Assembly (NCBI GenBank): GCA_026712885.1
Contig: JAPOPO010000201.1
Location: forward strand, 1-12,744
Origin: Rhodospirillales bacterium
Lineage (GTDB): Bacteria > Pseudomonadota > Alphaproteobacteria > UBA828
Reading direction: 5' to 3'
DNA length: 12,744 nt
Shown here: one piece after another, positions 7,081 to 12,744 of the stretch
How the letters are laid out: the number at the start of each line of letters is the position of its first letter
Numbering within the stretch: position 1 is the stretch's first letter
The notes under the pieces: model-generated
The model's database searches: none
Seen by the model: the letters and a program-made list of their open reading frames with translations, nothing else
Told to the model about the DNA's origin: nothing
Translations under genes and position numbers: made by a program

Positions 7081-7110
7081 TTGGACCGACAATGGCGCAT
7101 CGGCTATGAG
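7081..7110 (+). promoter_or_regulatory. Candidate sigma-70-type promoter for the GST gene
   Basis: TTGGAC (7081-7086) and TATGAG (7105-7110) are separated by 18 bases, and the -10-like element ends 73 bases before the GST start. It lies in the 191-base divergent gap shared with the ScsC-like gene. Spacing is acceptable and both hexamers are partial matches; I saw no better pair for this gene. It is a pattern match only. Confidence 0.3.
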
Positions 7111-7183
7111 AAGCGCAGCGAAGGGAACGCACCGACTCCGGACCTGGACGCTCCAGCGGTCCGGCACAACAAGGGAGACATCG

Positions 7184-7819
7184 ATGGAAATTATTGCTGA
7201 TCCGATCACTGTGAATTGCCGCAAGGTCCTCGCCGGCCTCAAGCTGGTCGGCGCGGACTACACGCTGACCAGGGTCGATTACTTCAAGGGCGAGCAGAAG
7301 AGCCCCGAAGTTGTGGCGATCAATCCCAACGCCACGATCCCGGTCATGCGCGACGGCGACCTGGTCCTTTGGGAGTCGAACTCGATCCTGCAATACGCCG
7401 CCGACAAGGTGGGCAATGCGAGCGCGTACCCCACCGACCTGGAGACCAGGGCCGACGTGAACCGCTGGCTGCTCTGGGAATGTGGGGCTTGGTTCCCGAC
7501 CTGCTACGTCCATCTGGTCGAGAACTGCGTGAAGCCGCTTCTGGGCGATCAACCGGACCCCGCCGTGCTCGACGGCGAGGCACCGAACTTTCACAAGCTC
7601 GTCGGCATCATGGATGCGCGCCTGAGCGGGAGCGCCTACCTCTGCGGCGATCAGCCGACCATCGCCGACGTGGCGGTGGCATCGCCGATGCACCTTCACG
7701 GCTGGGCCAAGCTGCCGCTCGACGACCATCCCAACGTCGTGCGCTGGATGACGGAGGGGATCGAAACGCAGTCCTGGTGGAAGGCGACCCATGTGGGCGA
7801 GGGCTTCACGGTATCCTAG
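7184..7819 (+). CDS. Glutathione S-transferase family protein
   Basis: A 211-residue cytosolic GST. The N-terminal thioredoxin-like domain (1-77) shows ITVNCRKVL (8-16) at the catalytic end of strand 1, NPNATIPVM (47-55) with the cis-proline Pro53, and the glutathione-binding WESNSIL (63-69, Glu64-Ser65). The helical C-terminal domain contains the N-capping/hydrophobic-staple motif PTIADVAVASP (158-168). The usual Ser or Tyr at the active site is not obvious; Asn11-Cys12 occupy that position, so it may use cysteine chemistry or act as an isomerase or dehalogenase-like GST rather than a conjugating one. That is inference. ATG 7184 has an excellent AAGGGAG site (7171-7177) six bases before it; the frame is open further upstream but without homology. 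It is followed by 124 bases with no gene before the next SDR. Confidence 0.9.
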   Translation: MEIIADPITVNCRKVLAGLKLVGADYTLTRVDYFKGEQKSPEVVAINPNATIPVMRDGDLVLWESNSILQYAADKVGNASAYPTDLETRADVNRWLLWECGAWFPTCYVHLVENCVKPLLGDQPDPAVLDGEAPNFHKLVGIMDARLSGSAYLCGDQPTIADVAVASPMHLHGWAKLPLDDHPNVVRWMTEGIETQSWWKATHVGEGFTVS

Positions 7820-7867
7820 GCGGCCCGAACCCGACAGCCGACCGATCGCCCCGTCCAGCCCCGTACC

Positions 7868-7896
7868 GGAGCGGGCTCGGGCCACGCTACCGCTCC
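7868..7896 (+). terminator. Weak hairpin after the GST gene
   Basis: GGAGCGG (7868-7874) pairs with CCGCTCC (7890-7896) around a 15-base GC-rich loop. It lies about 50 bases past the GST stop and 47 bases before the next gene. No T-run follows (only TTCG). It could attenuate read-through from GST into the SDR-doeA pair, but the evidence is just the inverted repeat. Confidence 0.25.
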
Positions 7897-7943
7897 TTCG
7901 ATGCGTTCTCGCCTGACGCCGTGCCAGCAAGACGGAGACGCGG

Positions 7944-8711
7944 GTGACCGAGAGAGACCTTTCAGGGCGTATCGCTCTGGTGACCGGCGGCTCGCGGGGC
8001 ATCGGCCGCGCGATCTGCCGGCGGCTGGCGCAGGCCGGCGCATGGGTGGCGATCAACTACTCGTCGAGCGACGAGTCCGCGGTGGAAACGCTGGCGCAGA
8101 TCGAAGCCGATGGCGGTGAGGGCGGCGTCTACGAGGCCGACGTTTCATCGGCGGAGGCCACCGATGCGATGTTCCGGGGCGTCGAGGCCGACAGGGGCCC
8201 GGTCGACCTTTTGGTCACCAACGCCGGGATCGCCTCGTTCCAGGACGATGTCGACATGCCGGTCGATCTTTGGCGTCGCATCCTGTCGGTGAACCTGGAC
8301 GGCACCTTTCACTGCGTGTGGCGCGCCAAGGCGGGGATGCTGGCCCGGGGCGACGGACGCATCGTCTGCATCTCCTCGATCAACGGGCTGGCGCCGACCA
8401 GGATGCGCCCGGACCGGCTGATTGCCTACGGCACATCGAAATCCGCCATCATCGGGTTCTCGCGCAACTGCGCGGTCGCGTTCGGTCCCGCGATTCGCGT
8501 CAACTGCGTGGCACCCGGTCTGATCGACACGGACATGACCAGCGGCATGAGCGACGAGATGCGCGCGCGCATCATCGCAAGCACGCCGGCGGGCCGGGCC
8601 GGCACGCCGGATGACATCGCGGAACTCACGTGCTTCCTGCTCAGCGACGCCGCGGGGTTCATCACAGGTCAGACTTATGTCGCGTCCGGCGGCCTCGTCA
8701 CACTGCCCTGA
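7944..8711 (+). CDS. SDR-family oxidoreductase (FabG-like), paired with doeA
   Basis: A 255-residue classical SDR that starts with GTG, preceded by GGAG (7934-7937) at six bases. Motifs: TGGSRGIG (14-21), NAGI (93-96), Asn117 in VNLDG, Ser145 in ISSINGL, Tyr162-x-x-x-Lys166 in YGTSK, and VAPGLIDTD (189-197). The Ser-to-Tyr spacing is 17 residues rather than the common 13, because of an extra stretch (about TRMRPD) that would lie beside the active site. NYSSSDES after strand 2 suggests NADP(H) preference, a weak inference. It looks FabG-like, but there are no fatty-acid genes around. Only 21 bases separate it from doeA, so the two are probably one transcript and may act on the same compound or its products. 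Substrate unknown. Confidence 0.9.
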   Translation: MTERDLSGRIALVTGGSRGIGRAICRRLAQAGAWVAINYSSSDESAVETLAQIEADGGEGGVYEADVSSAEATDAMFRGVEADRGPVDLLVTNAGIASFQDDVDMPVDLWRRILSVNLDGTFHCVWRAKAGMLARGDGRIVCISSINGLAPTRMRPDRLIAYGTSKSAIIGFSRNCAVAFGPAIRVNCVAPGLIDTDMTSGMSDEMRARIIASTPAGRAGTPDDIAELTCFLLSDAAGFITGQTYVASGGLVTLP

Positions 8712-8732
8712 CGGGCTTGGGAGCTACACTGC

Positions 8733-9953
8733 GTGAGCAGCATCTCCTCCACAACCGGCGACGCGGGCTCGACCCCTCCGGTCGATCTCCCGTTTTCGCG
8801 CGAGGAATACACGGCGCGGATCGCGAAGACGCGGCGGGCGATGGACGAGAGGGGGATCGAACTGCTCGTCGTCTCCGACCCCTCCAACATGGCGTGGCTG
8901 ACCGGCTACGACGGCTGGTCCTTCTACGTGCACCAGTGCGTGCTGCTCGGGCTCGAAGGCGATCCTGTGTGGTTCGGGCGCGGCATGGACGCGAACGGGG
9001 CGAAGCGTACCGTGTTCATGGCGCACGACGACATCGTCGCCTACGGCGACCACTACGTGATGTCCACCGAGCGCCACCCGATGGACTACCTGAGCGAGGT
9101 GATCGCCGCGCGCGGCTGGGGCGGGGCGCGCATCGGCGTCGAGCTGGACAACTACTATTTCAGCGCCGCCGCCTATCGCTCGCTGGAGACACACCTGCGC
9201 GAGGCGACGCTGCTCGATGCGACGGGACTCGTGAACTGGCAGCGCATCGTGAAGTCGGAGGCCGAGATCGCCTTCATGAAGAATGCGGCGCGCATCGTGG
9301 AGAAGATGCACGCCCGCATTCTGGAGGTGATCGAGCCCGGCATGCGCAAGAACGACCTGGTGGCGGAGATCTACCACGCGGCGATCACCGGGGTGGAGGG
9401 TGCCGGCGGTGACTATCCCGCCATCGTGCCGATGTTGCCCACCGGCATCGACGCGTCCGCCGCGCACCTCACCTGGGACGACAAGCCGATGCGCGCGGGC
9501 GAGGCGACGTTCTTCGAGATCGCGGGCGTATACAGGCGCTATCACTGTCCGCTCTGCCGCACGGTGTTCCTGGGGCGACCGTCCGAGCGGGAGCGCAACG
9601 CGGAAGGCGCACTGCTGGAGGCCATCGAGGCGGGGCTGGATGCCGCGAGACCGGGGAACAGGTGCGAGGACATACACCGCGCGTTCACGGCCTCGCTCGC
9701 GCGCCATGGCCTGACCAAGGAGAGCCGGTGCGGCTACTCCATCGGGCTCAGCTATCCGCCTGACTGGGGCGAGCGCACCATCAGCCTGCGTCCCGGAGAC
9801 CGCACCGAACTGCAACCCAACATGACGATCCACTTCATGCCCGCGCTCTGGTTCGAGGACTGGGGCCTCGAGATCACGGAGAGCATCCGCATCACCGAAA
9901 CCGGCGCCGAAACCCTCGCGAACTGGCCACGCGAGTTGCAGGCGAAGGCGTAG
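8733..9953 (+). CDS. doeA: Ectoine hydrolase family (DoeA/EutD, M24 pita-bread fold)
   Basis: A 406-residue protein, normal length for DoeA, which opens the ectoine ring to N-acetyl-2,4-diaminobutyrate. I recognise family wording throughout: SNMAWLTGYDGWSFYVHQCV (51-70), GRGMDANGAKRTVFMAHD (82-99), STERHPMDYL (111-120), DNYYFSAAAYRSL (139-151), GGDYPAIVP (225-233), HLTWDD (245-250), FFEIAGVYRRYHCPL (260-274) and GLSYPPDWGERT (338-349). The five metal ligands of true M24 peptidases are replaced: by my alignment the positions hold Glu262, Pro273, Tyr335, His367 and Thr382. As I recall, DoeA is metal-independent and uses a glutamate nucleophile, and Glu262 would fit. GTG start 8733 follows GGGAG (8719-8723) at nine bases; residues 1-19 are a variable, non-conserved tail. 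The usual partner doeB and the eut/doe transaminase and dehydrogenase genes are absent here, so ectoine as substrate is likely but not certain. Confidence 0.87.
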   Translation: MSSISSTTGDAGSTPPVDLPFSREEYTARIAKTRRAMDERGIELLVVSDPSNMAWLTGYDGWSFYVHQCVLLGLEGDPVWFGRGMDANGAKRTVFMAHDDIVAYGDHYVMSTERHPMDYLSEVIAARGWGGARIGVELDNYYFSAAAYRSLETHLREATLLDATGLVNWQRIVKSEAEIAFMKNAARIVEKMHARILEVIEPGMRKNDLVAEIYHAAITGVEGAGGDYPAIVPMLPTGIDASAAHLTWDDKPMRAGEATFFEIAGVYRRYHCPLCRTVFLGRPSERERNAEGALLEAIEAGLDAARPGNRCEDIHRAFTASLARHGLTKESRCGYSIGLSYPPDWGERTISLRPGDRTELQPNMTIHFMPALWFEDWGLEITESIRITETGAETLANWPRELQAKA

Positions 9954-9959
9954 CTGCCG

Positions 9960-9976
9960 GCGCCTTTCCACGGCGC
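9960..9976. other. Small inverted repeat between convergent doeA and crotonase genes
   Basis: GCGCC (9960-9964) pairs with GGCGC (9972-9976) around a seven-base loop, in the 38-base gap between the two convergent stop codons. A short bidirectional terminator would be expected here, and this is the only candidate. It lacks T-runs, so support is weak. Confidence 0.25.
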
Positions 9977-9991
9977 ACTGAAGAATCCGGG

Positions 9992-10762
9992 CTAACGCTT
10001 GCGATCTATGAAGGCTTGCATGCGCCTGCGCGGCTCGTCGTCCGCGAATGCCCGGGGAAAGCAGTCGATGCCCCGCTCGACCGCTTCGGCCAACGGCAGA
10101 TTCTCCCAGTCGCGGAAGAGCGCCTTCTGCAGGCGGATTGCAGTGGGTCCAGCCGCGCAGATCATGTCCACAGTGTGCGCGAGCGCATCATCGAGCTCGC
10201 CTTCGGGGACGAGGGATTCGACGAGCCCCCAGTCGTAGGCCTGTTCTGCGTCGATCGTCTCGCCGGTGTAGACGAGGCGGGCGGTGCGCCCCCACCCAAT
10301 CAGGCGTGGGAGCAGCACCGCTACGATGGTGGAGGGGATGCCGACCGTCACTTCGGGCACGCCGAACCTCGCGGTCGCATCGGCCAACCGGAAGTCGCAC
10401 GAGACCGCAACCGTCAAGCCCGCCCCGAGACAGTATCCGGACATGCGCGCCACCACCGGGACCGGTGCATCGCGAATCGCCGCGCATGCGTGGTGAATCG
10501 AGGAAATGAACGGACGCGCCGTCTCGGGCGTCAGGGCGGCCATGGCGCGGATGTCCGCCCCGCCGATGAAGGCACGCTCGCCAGCGCCGCGCAGAACGAT
10601 GACCCGGACCCCGGGGTTATTGCCCGCTTGCCGAATGGCGGCGCTCAACACGTCGGCGCCGGCGTCATCGATGGCGTTGAGCTTGTCCGCATTGTCGTAG
10701 CAGACGGTCGCGACGTGGCCACCGTGGGGACTGTCCGCGATTTCTACATGGACATCGGTCAA
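9992..10762 (-). CDS. Enoyl-CoA hydratase/isomerase (crotonase) family protein
   Basis: A 256-residue crotonase-fold protein of normal length. The oxyanion hole and CoA pocket are clear: RAFIGGADIRAM (63-74) and MSGYCLGAGL (107-116). FGVPEVTVGIPS (133-144) supplies Glu137, equal to Glu144 of rat enoyl-CoA hydratase. The second catalytic glutamate (rat Glu164) aligns with Arg162 in TARLVYTGE, so a plain hydratase is doubtful; isomerase, hydrolase or lyase variants of the family often keep only one acid. The C-terminal helices (LAEAVERGIDCF, RRRMQAFIDRKR) are typical. The start is TTG 10762: AGGGAG (10776-10771, minus strand) lies eight bases before it, and no in-frame ATG lies near. It is 49 bases downstream of the Gfo oxidoreductase gene on the same strand and probably shares its transcript. 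It is convergent with doeA. Substrate unknown. Confidence 0.88.
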   Translation of the reverse strand: MTDVHVEIADSPHGGHVATVCYDNADKLNAIDDAGADVLSAAIRQAGNNPGVRVIVLRGAGERAFIGGADIRAMAALTPETARPFISSIHHACAAIRDAPVPVVARMSGYCLGAGLTVAVSCDFRLADATARFGVPEVTVGIPSTIVAVLLPRLIGWGRTARLVYTGETIDAEQAYDWGLVESLVPEGELDDALAHTVDMICAAGPTAIRLQKALFRDWENLPLAEAVERGIDCFPRAFADDEPRRRMQAFIDRKR

Positions 10763-10770
10763 CGCCTTCG

Positions 10771-10776
10771 CTCCCT
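10771..10776 (-). promoter_or_regulatory. Ribosome binding site for the TTG-started crotonase gene
   Basis: AGGGAG on the minus strand, followed after eight bases by TTG at 10762. It decides the start, because no ATG or GTG in frame sits at a fitting distance and the product begins with a normal crotonase N-terminus. Confidence 0.6.
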
Positions 10777-10811
10777 GCCGCTCGGCAGCGACGGATGACG
10801 CGCGGCGCGCG

Positions 10812-11813
10812 TCAATCGAGCGTCACCACTGCGCCGCTGGTCGCCGACTCATGGGCGGCGAGCACGGTTCTCACGGCCTCCATTGCCTCTTCCGGCGTGA
10901 TCAACGCGGGCCGCGCACCCTCGAAGACGCAGCGGGCGAAGTAGGACCATTCCTCCCGCAGGGAACCGCCGGTGATGCCGTGCAGCTCCGGCCAATAGGT
11001 CGTGTCCGGGCTCCTGAAGCCCTCCTTCGAGCAGACGCCGATATTGGGGAAGGTGTCCTCGATGTGGATGAAGCCTTCCGTGCCGATCACCGACATGCGC
11101 TCATCGAGTTCGAAGGGCGAGGTGTCCGGCATGCACCAGGCGCCCTCGTAGAGCGCGCTTGCGCCACTGTCGAAGCGATACATCAGCTGGGCCAGGTCGT
11201 CATAGTTGCAGCCCAGCGTGTTGACGGTCTGCGCGTAGGTGCTCACGACCTTGGCGCCGGTCAGCCAGAGCATGATGTCGGTATCGTGGGAGGTGGTGTG
11301 CAGAATGGGGCCGATCGTCTCGAGCTGTTCCATCACCCAGCGCGCCGGCACGTTGCGGCGGGCGTTGATCGCGACAACCTTGCCGATCCGGCCCGCGTCG
11401 ATCTCGCGCTTAGCCGCGATGTAGCGCGGGTTGAAGCGGCAGATATGGCCCACCATCAGCATGGCATCGCTATCGCGCGCGGCATCGCACATGCGCCGGC
11501 AATCCTCCACCGTCGATGCCATCGGCTTCTCGACGAGGACGTGCTTGCCGGCCGCGAGCCCTGCGAGGGTCGGGGCGGCGTGGTGGTCCCACGGCGTCAC
11601 GACGGCGAGGACGTCGATGGTCGGGTCCTCGACGAGCTCCCGATAGTCGGTACAAGTGCGGGCGACGCCGTGCTCGCGCGCCATCACCGCGAGACGCTCT
11701 TCCGACGCGTCGCAAAGCGCCGCAAGCTCAAGCTGTGGAAGGCCGGCGATGGCCCGGCAATGCACCGTTCCAAACCAGCCGACTCCGATGACTCCGACAC
11801 GTAGCTTTTCCAT
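10812..11813 (-). CDS. Gfo/Idh/MocA family oxidoreductase
   Basis: A 333-residue NAD(P)-dependent oxidoreductase, typical length. The N-terminal Rossmann domain has GVIGVGWFG (7-15), CDASEER (34-40) with Asp35, VVTPWDHHAAPTLAGLAAGK (71-90) and the catalytic-lysine motif VEKPMA (94-99) with Lys96. GHICRFNPRY (122-131) opens the C-terminal alpha/beta domain. At the usual D-x-x-x-H pair near the active site the protein reads HTTSHD: His176 is kept, but the aspartate position holds His172. Family members oxidise inositols, sugars, sugar acids and related polyols, or reduce the ketones; which one is unknown. ATG 11813 has GGGAG (11826-11822, minus strand) eight bases upstream. It lies 45 bases after parE and 49 bases before the crotonase gene, all on one strand, so co-transcription of the two metabolic genes is likely. 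Confidence 0.9.
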   Translation of the reverse strand: MEKLRVGVIGVGWFGTVHCRAIAGLPQLELAALCDASEERLAVMAREHGVARTCTDYRELVEDPTIDVLAVVTPWDHHAAPTLAGLAAGKHVLVEKPMASTVEDCRRMCDAARDSDAMLMVGHICRFNPRYIAAKREIDAGRIGKVVAINARRNVPARWVMEQLETIGPILHTTSHDTDIMLWLTGAKVVSTYAQTVNTLGCNYDDLAQLMYRFDSGASALYEGAWCMPDTSPFELDERMSVIGTEGFIHIEDTFPNIGVCSKEGFRSPDTTYWPELHGITGGSLREEWSYFARCVFEGARPALITPEEAMEAVRTVLAAHESATSGAVVTLD

Positions 11814-11858
11814 CGGTCCCGCTCCCTCCCGTGTCCGTCAGTCGCCCCACCGCCCCTG

Positions 11859-12744
11859 TCACAGGTCGAGCGCGGTCACCCTGTCGGCGTGAGTCTGGAT
11901 AAAGGCGAGGCGGGATTCGGGCCGGCGGCCCATCAGCTCCTCGACCCGGCGCGCCGTGGCCGTGCCCGCGTCCTCGGCGATCTCGACGCGCAGCAGCGTG
12001 CGCCGCGCGGGGTCCATCGTGGTTTCCTTGAGCTGGGCCGGCGGCATTTCGCCGAGCCCCTTGAAGCGGCTGATCTCGACCTTGCCGGCGCCGGAAAAGT
12101 CGCTCTCAAGCAGCCGGACGCGGTCGGCATCGTCGCGCGCATAGCGGGTGGTGCCGCCCCGCGCGAGCCGGTAGAGCGGCGGCTGCGCCAGGAACAGATT
12201 GCCGCCGTCGGTCAGCCCCGGCATCTGGCGGTTGAAGAACGACATCAGGAATGCTTCGATGTGGGCGCCGTCCACGTCCGCATCGGTCATGATGACGACC
12301 CGCTCGTAGCGCAGCGCGCCCGCGTCGAAGCGCGCGCCGGTGCCGCAGCCCAGCGCCTGAACCAGATCGTCGAGCTCCTTGTTGCCGCGCAGCTTGTCGG
12401 CACTGGCGCTCGCCACGTTGAGGATCTTGCCGCGCAGCGGCAGCACGGCCTGGGTTTCGCGGTTGCGCGCTTGCTTGGCGGATCCGCCCGCCGAATCGCC
12501 CTCGACCAGGAAGATCTCGGTGCCGGCCGCCGCCTCGCGGGCGCAATCGGCGAGCTTGCCCGGCAGCCGGGTCTTGCGGGCCGCACGCTTGCGCGCGACC
12601 TCGCGGTCCTTCCTGCGCCGGAGCCGCTCCTCGGCGCGTTCGACGACGCGCTCGAGCAACAGGTTGGCGGCGGAAGGATCGGCCGAGAGCCAGTGGTCGA
12701 AGTGATCGCCGAGGGCGTTCTCCACCAGGCGGCCGGCCTCGGGC
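11859..12744 (-). CDS. parE: DNA topoisomerase IV subunit B (ParE), C-terminal part
   Basis: The right edge cuts the gene; about 294 C-terminal codons are visible, and the N-terminal ATPase domain lies outside. The Toprim domain is complete: LVEGDSAGGSAK (EGDSAGG at 12503-12483), LPLRGKILNV, and the metal-binding IMTDADVDGAHI (TDADVDG at 12287-12267). RFKGLGEM and LKETTMDP follow, then the short C-terminus ending VTALDL. VDGAHI rather than VDGSHI, and VENALGDHFDHWL before the Arg/Lys-rich helix, point to ParE over GyrB and to an alphaproteobacterial source. With ParC it would decatenate daughter chromosomes. There is no internal ATG start problem: the frame is open to the edge, and the GTG at 12725 is just an internal valine. 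It is the only strictly housekeeping gene next to the catabolic pair downstream; the 45-base gap shows no obvious terminator. Confidence 0.92.
   Translation of the reverse strand, partial: PEAGRLVENALGDHFDHWLSADPSAANLLLERVVERAEERLRRRKDREVARKRAARKTRLPGKLADCAREAAAGTEIFLVEGDSAGGSAKQARNRETQAVLPLRGKILNVASASADKLRGNKELDDLVQALGCGTGARFDAGALRYERVVIMTDADVDGAHIEAFLMSFFNRQMPGLTDGGNLFLAQPPLYRLARGGTTRYARDDADRVRLLESDFSGAGKVEISRFKGLGEMPPAQLKETTMDPARRTLLRVEIAEDAGTATARRVEELMGRRPESRLAFIQTHADRVTALDL

Noticed and set aside
7046..7183. N-terminal extension of the GST
   Set aside because: The GST fold starts at 7184, which has a strong ribosome site; the extension overlaps the divergent promoter region.
8733..9953. 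Annotation of the M24 protein as Xaa-Pro aminopeptidase or DMSP lyase DddP
   Set aside because: The metal ligands are absent and the segment wording matches DoeA, not the DddP sequences I remember.
8724..9971. A 415-codon minus-strand open frame covering all of doeA
   Set aside because: It is a full-length antisense shadow, rich in Arg, His, Val and Gly, without recognisable domains; doeA on the plus strand has unmistakable family motifs.
10016..11804. Long plus-strand frames (260 and 317 codons) opposite the crotonase and Gfo genes
   Set aside because: Both mirror clear minus-strand genes and encode sequence of shadow composition with no motif.
1..12744. A hidden mobile element, defence island or CRISPR array
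   Set aside because: No direct-repeat array, transposase, integrase, nuclease-helicase or toxin-antitoxin pattern was seen; all sizeable frames are explained by ordinary metabolic or housekeeping genes or their shadows.

Overview
The window is GC-rich, densely coded bacterial chromosome. It carries 14 protein genes (two cut by the window edges), no gap longer than about 211 bases, and no tRNA, rRNA, CRISPR array, transposase, integrase or phage gene that I can see. The ParE fragment at the right edge has the wording of alphaproteobacterial topoisomerase IV. Together with the high GC, the binding-protein transport gene, the glutathione S-transferase and the ScsC-like oxidoreductase, this suggests a free-living, metabolically versatile alphaproteobacterium. 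That is inference; the order cannot be fixed from this window.

Layout, left to right. Bases 1-454 (minus): N-terminus of a family 5 oligopeptide/dipeptide-type solute-binding protein. 455-624: gap with two GC-rich hairpins, one an 11-bp palindrome resembling dispersed alphaproteobacterial repeats. 625-1593 (minus): YheT-type alpha/beta hydrolase, divergent from exodeoxyribonuclease III (1764-2549, plus). 2582-3028 (minus): hotdog acyl-CoA thioesterase, divergent from an SDR oxidoreductase (3240-4007, plus). The stop codon of that SDR overlaps the stop of a convergent homocysteine S-methyltransferase-family gene (4004-4930, minus). This is divergent from an NAD-dependent epimerase/dehydratase-family gene (5096-6070, plus). 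6129-6992 (minus): exported ScsC/DsbA-like thiol oxidoreductase, divergent from a glutathione S-transferase (7184-7819, plus). 7944-9953 (plus): an SDR and an ectoine hydrolase (DoeA/EutD) family gene, 21 bases apart and probably co-transcribed. 9992-12744 (minus): parE (partial), then a Gfo/Idh/MocA oxidoreductase and an enoyl-CoA hydratase/isomerase-family gene, with gaps of 45 and 49 bases.

The left two thirds is a mosaic of single genes on alternating strands, with four divergent intergenic regions of 165-211 bases that should hold the promoters. Functional links are loose: small-molecule catabolism (two SDRs, epimerase, Gfo oxidoreductase, crotonase, thioesterase), possible use of methylated or cyclic osmolytes (methyltransferase family, DoeA), redox and detoxification (GST, ScsC-like), and DNA maintenance (ExoIII, ParE).

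I looked for a new multi-gene system (defence, mobile, biosynthetic, repeat-based) and found none. The best leads are the orphan DoeA with its SDR partner, catalytic-residue substitutions in the crotonase and the Gfo oxidoreductase, an extra cysteine pair in the ScsC-like protein, and several intergenic inverted repeats.
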